NCBI GenBank assembly: GCA_021234155.1
Contig: JAJEKV010000075.1
Coordinates: 6,184,703 to 6,248,702, forward strand
Source: Isoetes taiwanensis
Taxonomy: Eukaryota; Streptophyta; Lycopodiopsida; Isoetales; Isoetaceae
Length of the DNA: 64,000 nucleotides
Direction: 5' to 3'
How positions within the stretch are numbered: position 1 is the stretch's first letter; each line of letters opens with the position of its first letter. Position numbers and translations under genes: made by a program. The notes beneath the pieces are model-generated. The model did not search any database, was not told the DNA's origin, and saw only the letters and a program-made list of their open reading frames with translations. Positions 1 through 10,648 of this stretch are shown one piece after another.

Positions 1-684
1 GCATAAGATTTTCATGAAGAACCACAGTTCTGGGTGGAGAGATCTTCCAAGGTATTGGATATTGCAACATCATTTATTTTTTGAATGACAGAACTGGACA
101 TGGGTTTGCAAAGGCATCTTTCTGTTTTCATGCAAATGATATTTTCGTTAGAAGGAAGGAAGGAAGAGCATTTGGACTGGATCACATGATAAATATTTGT
201 TTTGCTGCAGGATTCTACATTGGTAGTGTCCATCATTAAACTTAGAAGGGGCTAATCTGCAGCAATATCAAATGCAACATTGAGTTCAATGTAAGATAAG
301 CTAATTTCTTTTTGTACTTTTTTTGTCCTTCACTTGGTTGCTTTCAGAGAAAAACTGCCTAATCTTTAGGTAAATGTGCATCATGTCTATATGTGTTCTT
401 TGATGAAGGCTTAGGTTGCAGAACAAAGTTATTGTATTTTCAAAGTGGGTTGCAGTACTATGGTAAATGTGGCTCCATATGGCACACATGTCCAAAGAAC
501 ATAATGCAGCTCTGCAATAGCTACTGTAGCTACTATTTTTTTTTTCTAAAGCTTGGCTTTGTTTAACTTTGTGATGCATTTTGATGTGTAATGAACATTA
601 GAATATATGAGGCTGTGTTGAGATGCTCCTAAACCTCTTACGATTGTGTGCAGAATTAGCCATCTGAATATATGGATCTTGCAG
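1..684. other. unassigned 5' stretch, probably intronic
   Basis: No coding domain is recognised here. The sequence is AT-rich with poly-T runs, as in plant introns. It ends in a TTGCAG acceptor at 684 that leads into the exon-like segment at 685-801, so at least the right part is probably an intron of that gene. Short open frames on the minus strand (12-236, 301-579) have no recognisable motif. Confidence 0.3.
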
Positions 685-801
685 GTTTTAGAGATTCATC
701 AAGTTTCGTACCGCATCTGGTCCAGCTTTTAATAAATTCATTAAGTTTACCCGAGGATCCATCTGCAGCGGCATCTTTAGCCTTAAAACACGTGTGTGAT
801 G
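685..801 (+). CDS. single exon resembling an importin-13/transportin-3-type protein
   Basis: A 117-bp segment is flanked by a good acceptor (TTGCAG ending at 684) and a good donor (GTAAG at 802) and is open throughout in one frame. It reads FRDSSSFVPHLVQLLI followed by a stretch with PEDPSAASLALKHVCD. That pattern resembles the HEAT-repeat region of plant importin-13/transportin-3 (MOS14-like) nuclear import receptors, where an acidic SED/PED run precedes an alanine-rich helix ending in the CD motif. This protein family carries cargo such as SR splicing factors into the nucleus. The assignment rests on recalled family appearance over about 38 residues. No other exon of the gene was found in the window, so this is either one exon of a gene with very long introns extending to the left and right, or an isolated relic. 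Confidence 0.4.
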
Positions 802-3784
802 GTAAGATTTGATTTCATATTAGTTTGTAGGAAGGTAGAAAATTTTCCACACTTAACCAAGCTGCATTTTTTAAATTATTTAAGCTTTCTTGCATGAGAG
901 AGGGGGGTTGATACCTCATGCAAGCAGATGCTAGAGGCGGTATATCAAGTATTTGACAAAAGAAAAATTGCTATTTGTAAAGCTTGTAGGGTACAGTTAG
1001 CAGGCTCTTTGGATTAGGGTACAGTTAGCAGGCACACGTTTACTAATTGGTTATAAATTTAAGCCATAGATCAACGTCTTGGTTCCGCAGAGTGTAAAAT
1101 GGGACTATTATTTGGTGAAAACGATATCCTACCTATTTTGTAGCAAACAAACTAAGTTCCATCCAAGGTTAAGGTATGTTTTTAGCAAGATAAATTAGTG
1201 TTCCTCCTAAAAGCTTCTATTGCACTTTGTAACTTTTTTTTTTCCTTTGAAGGTTAGGGTTTGATTTAAAGTTCAAAGCTGATCGATTGAGCACAACTTT
1301 ATTTTATTGTGGAGTATAGGAGCAAGATCGGAAAGCGAAGTTAAAAATCATGTATCTCCCGAAAATGTAAGGTTTCCCCATCTAAAAGTTTTTGTTGTGA
1401 TATTTCGCAAATTCTAAGGCATCGAGGATGAGACACCTTATTAAGGCACATTTTTGAACCCACGTTAAGGGATATAAGATGAGAACAAGTGAAGCTAAGT
1501 TTTCACGAAACACAGAGAGGAGTTTCTACAACTTCCTTCGGGGTTTTTCATGAAAGCTATGACTAATGACCGGTTACAATTTTTAGGAGATTATGATTTT
1601 TCAAATTGTTCTTAGGATCCGTGGTGTCTCTTTTGGCGTGTTATTGGTGCAATATCTTTTCTCTCGCTTATGCACGAGGTTGGATTATATGAGAATAGAA
1701 ACCGATCAGTATGCCAAATATGATTGATTAGATATGGTGGCCCAAAGACAAGTAAGTACCCGTGATTAAGCTCTGTTAGCATTTTGATTGGTATGTCGTG
1801 TTTAAGTATTAAATTCAATATGGGTAGAAGAACTCAATGTGGGTATACAGATAACTAAAAATGGGTATTGAACGAACTATGGGGCTGCCAAGGCATCAGC
1901 CTATTTCAAAACAAGAGAAAGCATGACTATTGTATGTGTGTTTTGCAAAGAAAATGCTAAGTAAGATCCGGATTTGCACTTGGTGTTGAGTTTATTTCAT
2001 CATCCATTTGTCACACGCCTTTGGTCCTCTTTCCTCTTTTCTTTGTAACATGCGGTTGTGTTTTCTTGCAGCTTGTGTTTTCTTGAAGTCTTGCGGATCA
2101 TTAGAAGGGATAGAACTATGAATTAGAAGGAGATAGAATATCAAGCGGATCGTGGTAAAGAATCTACACATCGTATAGCATTATATTTTTTCCGGTCTAA
2201 CAACAAAATGATTCAAATTTGATCTTGATACATAGCTTGAATTGCCACAGCAGGTAGATCCTCCTTCTTTTTGCAAGTAGCACTTGATTTTATTGCGGTA
2301 ATTTCGGCCGAGAAAAAAATTCGGTTTTCCCCTCTGCATCCATTTTTGTATAAGCATTTTTCGATGAACGTAACAATCATTTCCGGTCATGTTTCTCCTC
2401 CTCTCCTCCATAGTCTAGCTCGGGCCATGAAACCACAATAGAAGCATGTTCTTTTTCTTATGCATGTACTATGCCAACAAAGCTCTCCAGTTTTTGGAAA
2501 TAGAGGTATTCATTTTCATTTTGCAAATAGAAGTAGCTTTCCCAAGCAAACTTTTGAGGTAAGGTTTCTCCATTTTCGGCAATGGAGGTTTTCATTTCAC
2601 GCAAAACGTAAGAGACTTAGCAAGCGGGTAAAGGGTTTCAACAAGCTCCTAGATCAGCTTTGCTTTCAGCGGTTTTATGTTTGCAAGCTAATTTAGATAA
2701 TGATAGAAACATCGGATTAATCGCATGCGATAAATACATATATATATTTTCTATCATTAAATACATCTATATTTTCTATTTGTAAAAATGACATTCGTTT
2801 CTGCGTGGGCGACTTGCGGAAGCTTGGATCTCCGTCGTGTGCGTAAAATGCTCTATAAGGAATCGACAAAAGAGTTTCTATGAATTGCAAGGTAATACTA
2901 AGTTGTTTATGCATGCTGCCATACGGACACAAGTGCATCATTCAAAGACAATATGAAATTCTCTTATACAAAATGACTATCTAAATTTATCAAGGCTCTA
3001 GCTTATGCACAACAATGTTGGACATCTTTACTACTATGTCATGAAAAAGCATTTTTTTTTAATGCATTGCCATTGATGAGCAATCAAAACCAAACCGCCA
3101 CAAGTTTATAGGATCCGCCATGAAGCGGGGAATACAAGAAGTCTACCTTCATCCGGACAAAGATCAAGAGAAAAGAGCTAGAATATATCAAAAGTACATT
3201 GCACGGAAAAGTATTCGATCTATCAAAGGCAATTAGAGGAGTATTTCTCGAAGTTAGATGCGAACCTTTTCTTGCTGAATTTTGTAGCATGTTAATGTTA
3301 ATTTAAAATTATTTCAATTGGTTGAATTCATCTTGGATAAGTGTTGATAAACATTTCAAAGTTAAGGAGCCACAGTTAGTCTTTTTGCATGCTTAATGCT
3401 TTCAATTGGTGTTGTAGTTCGAAACTAGAGTGCACATGTTCTTCTACAAGTTAAACATTACTTTCCAAGTTGGTTTTTCTCATTGTATTTTGGATCTTAT
3501 AAAGATATGTTTTGATACACGGATATGTATTCGTTCCGAATGTTCTTGAAGTGGGCCTTATAACATGGTTCTTAGGTTCTTATAAGATTGTTCATGGGCT
3601 TTATTGCAATTTGAAAATGGTGAGACAAGTACTTACATTATATTAATAGATTTCAAGGTTTGCATTACAATCTAGACGGCTCCAAGGACATTGATCTATT
3701 GTATGTTGACGTCATGAATTGTAGCAACTACTCTAAAGGATCAATTTTATATTGAAGACCTATAAAACTCACGCTTATTTATGC
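802..3784. other. no recognisable gene
   Basis: About 3 kb of AT-rich DNA, possibly the intron after the 685-801 exon. A remnant resembling the Helitron-like 3' end (GGCACACGTTTACTA) lies near 1030-1045, next to a short direct repeat of TACAGTTAGCAGGC around 990-1035. Short open frames at 1612-1818 (-), 2181-2411 (-), 2460-2696 (+), 2717-2941 (-) and 3084-3290 (-) carry no motif that I recognise. Confidence 0.3.
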
Positions 3785-3812
3785 CCGCAAGAACGCCGCA
3801 CACGCTTACTAG
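3785..3812 (+). mobile_element. 3' terminus of an upstream Helitron-like element
   Basis: The sequence is a damaged version of the 3' terminus seen intact at 10149-10178. A GC-rich stem-loop remnant (GCCCGCAAGAACGCCGC) is followed by ACACGCTTACTAG, ending in CTAG. The next base opens copy A (TCTACTTACTT), so this end is fused head to tail with the following element. The left end of the element to which this terminus belongs was not identified. Confidence 0.45.
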
Positions 3813-4251
3813 TCTACTTACTTAAAATGTTTTTGCCATCATTTCTTGCCGGTGTCCGCATTTTTCAGCGTAATTTTCAGGCCAAAAGCGTGATTTTTAG
3901 AGCACAAAAATAATTTCGGCCGCCCCTCCTATTCCTTCACACATTTTTGCGGTGGGCGATGGGGTAACGCCAGAGCCCGCCATCGGACTATCTTCCATCA
4001 TTTCGCCCCTCGCTTCAAAATGGCATGGAAGCGGGAAAAATGGCTTAATCCACATTTTTTCTCTTTCTATCTTCAAGAAGCAAAGCCGCCCGCCCGCTTC
4101 AACATTTTTTTCAGTTTAAGGCTCACAGATGGCGGGGGATCCTCCTCTACATTCGTAATTTGTTTTAGGTTTAAACCGGGAGATGTTTGAGGCCGATTTT
4201 CGTTTGGTGTCTCGAGGGCTTAGTTGGCCTTGAGTCTTGGTTTGAATGTCG

Positions 4252-4313
4252 CAAAGCTTCTTGGAGCTTTTGGAGCTTCTTGGAGCTTCTTGGAGCTTCT
4301 TGGAGCTTTTTGG
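4252..4313 (+). repeat. short tandem repeat GGAGCTTCTT
   Basis: Five to six copies of a 10-bp unit (CTTGGAGCTT / TTGGAGCTTC register) lie near the left end of copy A. Copy B has only one or two units at the same place (around 10630-10648), and copy C lacks the segment. The array therefore expanded within this element family. Confidence 0.75.
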
Positions 4314-4861
4314 TAGCGTGAAGAGGTTTTGTTCTGGTTTAGGGTTGGCATACGTTTAGGGCACACGCCGTCGGGTTTTAGCGCTAATTGAACGCGATGC
4401 ATCATTTTTTCGGCAGATGCCCGCCATTTCGGGGGATCCCTCCGCTTTCATTCATTTCTTCATTCCTTCAAAATGCAGCTTCACTCACAAAGCGACCCTA
4501 CCTTTCATCGATCCTAGCGCCCAAGCTATCACAGATTCTAGCCCGTGAGGTAAAATAATTTCGGTTCATTCTTCATTGATTTTTGATTCATAGGCGCAGT
4601 GCATCTCTCAATAGAATGCGTTTTTTGCGTAAGCAAGAAGTTTCTCATCGATTTTTTCCCATTTGTGGCTCGGTCTGCTGAGGCTTCGAACATTGGAGCC
4701 GTTCATTTGCTTGCTTGGAACAGAAGCCGTTTGCAGCTCCTTGGATTCATCTGGAGCCCCGTTCTTACCTTAAGAGGTTTGTTTTTTTTTTCGGTTTCTT
4801 TTACCTTCTTCATTGTTCAACGATGCTAATATCTTCAACTTTGTGAATCTGTATTTTGCAG

Positions 4862-5055
4862 GGAAACTGTGTCTTGAAAGAGTTGGACTAGGTCCATCTC
4901 GGCTTCTCCCGGCCTTTTCCGTTTCCCCGCTCAAAAATGCGCATGGATTTGTCCCCGGTTTTGTTGTATCGCTTGAGAATCCGCAAGTCCGGATTTTTGT
5001 TTTGTTCTTGGAGTTCGCCAAAATGCTTCTAAACAGGAAATCAAGCGTGCTTAAT
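4862..5055 (+). pseudogene. captured DnaJ-type gene fragment, damaged copy (in copy A)
   Basis: This is the counterpart of the better preserved fragment at 14851-15058. The acceptor TTTTGCAG and the following exon-like sequence are retained, and near the end the frame includes FVLFLEFAKMLLNRK in place of the J-domain reading seen in copy C. The donor that reads CTTCAGGTCAG in copy C reads CTTGTGTCGA here, so no splice site remains as written. Most differences from copy C fall on CAG/CTG sites and may be sequencing artefacts. It is not expected to encode a working protein. Confidence 0.5.
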
Positions 5056-6369
5056 TGCAGCCTTGCTCTTGTGTCGATTACCTTTTTTTTTTTCTAAATA
5101 TTGATCTCTCGATTTTAAGCCCGTGGCAAAGCGGTGTTAAATTATTATCTCGGTATGCTTACATCCCCTTTTTTGATGAGCGGGCACGAAAAGGAATTTT
5201 TTAGCAACATATTCTCTCGATCATGTTCCTCAACTCTATGTTCTTGGCTTCTACGCATTTAATGTCTTTTCTAAAAACAGACAATGCCGGCGTTACAGAG
5301 ATTTAGCTTCGGCAATGCCAATTTAAGGCCCCCGAAGTTGCAATTTCCATGCCGCTTCTTGAGATAACAACCGGATAATGGAATCCGGGTTTGTAATTGT
5401 TGAAACCGGACGGAATCTATAAATGACATGCTACTATTACATGTGTAAGTATTATATAAATCAGATTTTGTGTGCCTTAAACGGGAGCTAAAGATGGCTT
5501 CACTAGTTTTGCATTCTTCGTGATTCAATATTTCTACCAAAATTTTCGTGGCATACAAAGATCCAAGATTTTTCGGCCTATTCCTTTTCCCGGTGATGCC
5601 CTTGGCGAAATCGATTAGCTTCGAGAGAAACAAAAGGATTTCGCTCCAATCAATACACAAGAACCAGCCTTTCTTAGCCTTCGTGTCGATGTAGATGCTT
5701 CCCTGTTATGTAGAGTCTACGCATTGGCTCTGTTTTACGTGTTGTTATTTTTCTCCAAACTTTATCTCGATTTGTTATCTTTAACAATGGAGACACTTGG
5801 GGCTTATACTAGATGCTCGAGGATCTACTTGAACACCTTAGGCATTTCATACGAGAAGTAGAGCAGCAATACGAGAAAGATTGGTTTGTTTCTTAAGTGT
5901 TTGGATGCACTCGCACATTAGCAAATGATTATTGGGAGGAAGTAGAGCGACAATATAGAAAGGTTGGTCATATATTAGAGTTTGGCTTGCTTTTGTATTT
6001 ACCACTACTTTTTATCTTCTCTTTGAATTTGTTTGGTTACCTTGCGTTTGTGTATGTTGTACTTATATCTATAATTCTTCTAGGATGCTTTTCTGTTTCA
6101 AGTCAATCCATTTGATTCTACACAAGGGAAGTAAAATGCCAATACTAAAAAATTTTGGTTTCAAATTTTGGGCTGTCTTCACATATTTTGTATTATGTGC
6201 ACAACTATGTCTCAGATAACATATTGACTCCGATTCTGGATCTTATATTTTCCCTTTGTGCAGCCTCAAGACCTAGCAATCGGTTTCTAGAAGAAACAAG
6301 AAGAGGACCTATTTATCTATGGAATCTTGCATGTGTTTTCAAAGAATTTAGAGTAAAGAACATAATTAC

Positions 6370-6378
6370 GCATGTGTT
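6370..6378 (+). repeat. left target-site duplication of the LINE (GCATGTGTT)
   Basis: GCATGTGTT is directly repeated at 8509-8517, just after the poly(A) tail. The uninterrupted site is present once in copy C near 16361-16370, in the context CATAATTCTGCATGTGTTTC. Target-site duplication of this length is typical of L1-type retroposition. Confidence 0.85.
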
Positions 6379-8463
6379 GATTTTGCTAAAGCCCTACGAT
6401 AGTGTTGATTGGGGCTTCTTGGAGAAGTGTCTTCTTGCACTTGGGTTTGGGGAGTCATTCACAAGGAATGTCATGAAGCTCCATACATCAGCCGGATCTC
6501 TTGTCCCTTTCCGAGGCGAGCCATCGGATATTTTTGTAATGGGTAGAGGAATTGACGGGGTTGTCCCTTAGCACCCTTGCTTTTCACAATTGTGGCGTAA
6601 GTCTTGTCCCGGCTCTTCTCCGTGGCTACCCAAGATGGCGTTATTCAAGGCCTCCCAATGGACGATGGTTCTCAAGAGGTATGTAACCAATATGCCGATG
6701 ACACTTTTTGTTCCTAATTGCCGAGGCTGAGAATCTTCGTAATGCTAAGCTATTATTAGACACATTCTCCTTAGCATCGGGGAGTTCTTGTAGGGTGGCA
6801 AAAATGTACTGACTTTTGTGGACGTTGGACAGTCCCATCCCTCCTCGTATTTTGGACTATCCTTGGAAGATTCTTACGCATGGCAATACCACAAAGTTGC
6901 TTGGTATCCCGGTTGGAATTCATGTCTCGCGCCGGATGCTTGGGATGAAATCATTAGTGGGTTGCAAAAGCACTTGTTTTGGTGGAATCTGACTAAACCG
7001 GGTCCATGCCGGTAGAATCACTGTGGCTAAATGTGTTCTTAGTAATACTCATGTCTACATGGCGTCCGCTTTACTAGCTCGCAGTTGTAAGATGGAGGAG
7101 ATTGTGCGTGATCGTCGAGAAATTTTATTTGGGGTGGAAATGAGTTAGGAGCATGGGTCAAGGTAGCTTGGGCTTAAATGCATTAGACCTAAGGCATTTG
7201 GTGGTCTTGGTATGTTGGATTTTCACCTCCAAAGCAAGGTGATGATATCAAAGTTCATTTGGAGGATTTTCATTGGTAAGGATGATTCTCCGGCCCGAGG
7301 TTGTTGGTGCGGTCGATTCAAAGATTGTCTCCCATTTCATAAGGCCTCCATTAAGCCCCTCCTTCCTTGGGCTTTGCTTTATCATATGCATCCGTATCCT
7401 AATGCTTCTCCCTTTCTAAAGGGGTTGCTTGCGGCTTGGGACAATTGTCGGTCTCTTTTCCATATTAATCCCGAGGCATGTCTTCGGTTGTCCACTCCAT
7501 CTTTGGTGGATTCCTTTGCAGGACACCCGGAGAATGTGCCTCTAAGTGTGGTTGTTCATCCAAAGACACAACGACGATGGGTAGCATTTGGTATCAATAC
7601 TATTGCAGCTTGGTATGAGTCCGATCATCTCATGTCATGGGAAGCATTTAGAACAAAGTTCTTGTTGTACGATGGGGACAGAGTAACGGAATCATATTGC
7701 CGCATTGTTGCCACGAGGATTCGGTCCACAGATTGAGGTAGTCATATGGGGTTGCCATCGGGATATCCGGCCTGGCGGTTTGTGTCTTCGTGTATAAATT
7801 GCTTGTGCATTCGAAATCCCGCCTCCATCTAATAGATGGCATCTTGAGTCCCTCACCACAATGGAAAAGTGTTTGGATATGGGTATGGGATAAGCCGCTT
7901 CACCCCAAAGTAGTAGTTTTGTGGTGGCAAGTGATCCATAGATGCCTCGAGTCAACGAGGTTAGTCCATAAAATGGATAATCGGATTTTGAGCTCGCCCT
8001 TTATGCCGACAAAGGGTTGAGAGTATTGAGCATTGTTTTTTCTTGTGTGAGAGGCTTGGCAGGGCATGGTCTTGGTTGTTGACCCTTTTGGCACGTCTCG
8101 ATCTAGCCAACAAATTTTGCTTGCTATCTATCCCCGATGCTTGGCCCAAACAACGGAAACGAAGCTTTTCATCTCGCATGTGGGTGGCTTTTATGGTCAA
8201 TCCGGAAGAGAAGGAGGTTGTTTATCTTTAAGGGCATAGATACTACAGATGAGGTTGTTCTTCATGGGCGCAAGATAAAATTGTTATGGCTTACAATTGT
8301 TCTTCTCTTGATCAAGAGAAGAAAGTACCGATCCGCATACTTACCTCAGATTCATTCTTTTTGCATAGGGTGTGGTTGTGCTTTCGAGTTGGATCGGTTT
8401 GTCCTTTGGGGTTATAATCTTGTCTTTGCATTTATGTTGCTCGGGTTTCTAGTTGGTGAATAA
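6379..8463 (+). pseudogene. LINE reverse transcriptase C-terminal half plus zf-RVT region
   Basis: Readable pieces occur in several frames. First comes DSVDWGFLEKCLLALGFGE (6379-6570). A stretch with AFGGLGMLDFHLQSK follows around 7190-7240 and runs on in the 174-residue open frame 7212-7736, matching the plant L1 segment that usually reads GGLGxxD. A zf-RVT-like tail at 7850-8230 contains KVVVLWWQVIHRCLES and then CERLGRAWSW. This order, RT then connection then zf-RVT, is standard for plant L1 ORF2. At least five frame changes and internal stops separate the parts. Some breaks may be base-call errors, but the 5' truncation alone makes it non-functional. Confidence 0.75.
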
Positions 8464-8504
8464 AGCTTGGACGTCCTTAAAAAAAAAAAAAAAAAAAAAA
8501 AAAA
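6379..8504 (+). mobile_element. 5'-truncated L1-type LINE inserted in the Helitron-like copy A
   Basis: The insertion starts inside the reverse transcriptase. The first bases encode DFAK followed by YDSVDWGFLEKCLLALGF, the conserved LINE RT motif around the first catalytic aspartate, with one extra C splitting the frame. It ends in a 26-base poly(A) tail at 8479-8504. A 9-bp target duplication (GCATGTGTT) flanks it, and copy C at about 16365 shows the exact empty site. Length (about 2.1 kb), tail and duplication are those of target-primed reverse transcription that stopped early. It is younger than the spread of the Helitron family. It lacks ORF1, the endonuclease and the N-terminal part of RT, so it cannot move by itself. 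Confidence 0.9.
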
Positions 8505-8517
8505 TAGTGCATGTGTT
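8505..8517 (+). repeat. right target-site duplication of the LINE
   Basis: After the poly(A), TAGTGCATGTGTT restores the sequence of the empty site, and the shared 9 bases GCATGTGTT are at 8509-8517. The sequence then continues TTCATTTTCTAG exactly as in copy C. Confidence 0.85.
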
Positions 8518-9473
8518 TCATTTTCTAGAATTGATGACCTTATGTTTTGCAAAATAAATAATTGATTATTCAGGTTTAAAGAGAATCGAGAATTTGGGGC
8601 TTCTTCCAAAGATACTTATTTGAATTTTACATGTAAGGTTGCAAAGTACAATATGGGAAGGACATAATCTATTCCCTCTTATGCTTGCACAATTTCTTCT
8701 TGCACATTGTCCTATTATTTCTCATTTTTGTTACATGCAAGGCTTGAGTTTAAGGTATTTCATTAGATGCTTTCCAAGTGTTTGATAAATGATCTACTTT
8801 ACAAGAGATGCAACTATAAGGTTTATGTCTCTTGCAAACTTATAATGATGTTTTTTAAGCTTATTTTTCCTTGACAATTGTAATTTTACACAATATACTA
8901 GGGCAGAATGTGTTTGACATGGAGAAGGGTTCTATACGACCAAGTTTCTCACTTAGCCTATGTGTAGGATGGAAAAGCTGAGTTAAGTGCAAGAACTTTT
9001 GGATATAAATGTTGTATATTAGGATTGCAACAGTTTCAAATGTGCATATTTAACAATCATACATGCATGCGGTTTTATTTGTAGACGATTGAGGTAGAAC
9101 CATTATCGTCCTTCAAATATCATGCAACTTGGTAAACGGCTTAGCCATGAATCATAGAGGGAATAGGAAGAGTCTACTTCCTCTCCTCCTAATATTCTTC
9201 AGATATCAAGGTTTTTAGGCTAGAGTTGTCCTATGTCCGGGTTATCAACGTATATCTTGGTATGTCTTTGGTCACCATGTCGCCAGATGCCTAAAAGGTA
9301 ACAGGAGTTATCACATCTCCAGTGTTATTTTTGTCATATGTGCTCTTGGGTCATGGTATGATTGGGAACGAAAATACCACACTTATATGCATGGGATTGC
9401 AAGCGTGGAAATTGAGGAACTTATTAGAAAGCTCAAGGAAATATTTTTGACTGATGAGGTTGTCAAGTTGGAA

Positions 9474-9499
9474 GGAAGGAAGGAAGGAAGGAAGGAAGT
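9474..9499 (+). repeat. (GGAA)n microsatellite
   Basis: Six to seven GGAA units lie within the Helitron-like copy A. Copy C has fewer units at 17295-17316, so the tract has changed length since the copies separated. Confidence 0.85.
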
Positions 9500-10148
9500 A
9501 TAAGCAGTTCATCCAACTAATTGATGACTTCTTATTTGCTCAAGTCTATCCAAGGGAACGCTATTTACGCGGATGTGCTTTGAGAGAGGTAAGTGGAGGA
9601 TAAAGTGCATGTATCTGGCTATTGGGTAATGTAGTACTTTGACTAACCTGCAATTGTTTGTCCTTTTTATCAGATGAAAAATGATACCGTGCATTGGCGA
9701 ATTGGCGTCTTAGTAGCAAAAGAACTCACGTGTGTTGGAATATGTAATAGAACCCATTTTAGGGTCTACAAATCATTCCTTCCTGAGGCGGTATCTTATT
9801 CCATCATACGAGTCTACATTCGAGATGAGTTATCTCACGTGCTTGATAGTCGTGAAACGTCGTGGCCAGTTCGAATCAATGACTCGCACATGCATTTCAC
9901 TTTTACCCGGCTAAGATGTTAAATGAAAATATCACGGGAGCATCCAACAAAGTACAATATTAGGCCCTTGGTGATGTGCGCCATGTGGAGATGCATATTT
10001 AGAGTTCTATCATGAACTAAAATACGTCAATGAGCTAGGACAAAATTTAGTGTTTTGTAATTCCGTACCTACTTTTTGTCTACTCTTGCCTACATCAACA
10101 TGCATATGGACGTTAAAGGCCGAGTAAAAACACATGCTCCGGACATTA

Positions 10149-10178
10149 GCCCGGCAACGCCGGGCACACGTTTACTAG
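10149..10178 (+). other. Helitron-like 3' terminal hairpin and CTAG end
   Basis: A perfect 7-bp stem GCCCGGC/GCCGGGC with loop AAC (10149-10165) is followed by ACACGTTTA and CTAG (10175-10178). The same 30 bases occur at 17973-18002. A GC-rich hairpin followed by CTRR is the terminator signal of Helitron transposition in known families. Confidence 0.75.
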
Positions 10179-10648
10179 TCTACTTACTTAAAATGTTTTT
10201 GCCATCATTTCTTGCCGGTGTCCGCATTTTTCAGGCGTAATTTTCAGGCCAAAAGCGTGATTTTTAGAGCACAAAAATAATTTCCGGCCGCCCCTACTAT
10301 TCCTTCACACATTTTTGCGGTGGGGCGGTGGGTAACGCCAGAGCCCGCCATCGGACTCCTCTCCTCTATCTTCCATCATTTCGGCCCCTGCTTCAAAATG
10401 GCGGAAGCAGGAAAAATGGCGAATCCCACAGATTTTTCTCTTTCTATCTTCAAGAAGCAAAGCCGCTCTGCCCGCTTCAACATTTTTTCAGTTTCGGGCT
10501 ACAGATGGCGGGGGATCCTCCTCTACATTCTGTAATTTGTTTTAGGTTTAAAACTGGGAGATGTTTGAGGCCGATTTTCGTTTGGTGTCTCAGGCTTAGT
10601 TGGCCTTGAGTCTTGGTTTGAATGCTGCAAAACTTCTTGGAGCTTTTG
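10179..10648 (+). mobile_element. Helitron-like copy B, 5' part only
   Basis: It begins TCTACTTACTTAAAATG immediately after the CTAG of copy A and follows 3813-4272 closely up to CTTGGAGCTTTTG. Homology then stops. Relative to copy A it keeps CTG where A has CG (for example ATTCTGTAATTTG near 10529 against ATTCGTAATTTG near 4155). Its own 3' end may be one of the degraded termini at 13660-13687 or 14124-14147, in which case 10649-13660 would be cargo. Confidence 0.6.

Larger units (their letters stand above)
3813..10178 (+). mobile_element. Helitron-like element, copy A (contains nested LINE)
   Basis: The element begins TCTACTTACTTAAAATG and ends in a perfect 7-bp stem (GCCCGGC / GCCGGGC, loop AAC) at 10149-10165, then nine bases and CTAG at 10175-10178, followed by T. 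A TC start, a GC-rich hairpin about 10 bp before a CTRR end, no terminal inverted repeats and insertion between A and T are the known structural signature of Helitrons, the rolling-circle transposons. Copy C at 14198-18002 has the same two ends with unrelated flanks, which defines the borders. Without the nested LINE and its target duplication it would be about 4.2 kb. No Rep/helicase gene is seen inside, so it is a non-autonomous element. It carries a captured DnaJ-type gene fragment. The part from 3813 to about 8640 is full of CAG/CTG-site changes relative to copy C, whereas 8650-10178 is nearly identical to it. Confidence 0.7.

Noticed and set aside
4770-5021. Minus-strand frame with KNKTKIRTCGFSSDTTKPG
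   Set aside because: It is the antisense of the DnaJ-like exon and exists only because of that sequence.
5271-5660. 129-codon minus-strand frame (and the 113-codon counterpart at 15287-15628)
   Set aside because: It lies within Helitron-like DNA opposite the captured gene piece. No motif is present, and the frame differs between the copies.
7692-8200. Several minus-strand frames within the LINE
   Set aside because: They are shadows of the reverse transcriptase and zf-RVT coding strand.
3813-10178. Terminal-inverted-repeat DNA transposon instead of Helitron-like
   Set aside because: The ends (TCTACTTACTT and CACGTTTACTAG) are not complementary, and no target duplication flanks copy C.
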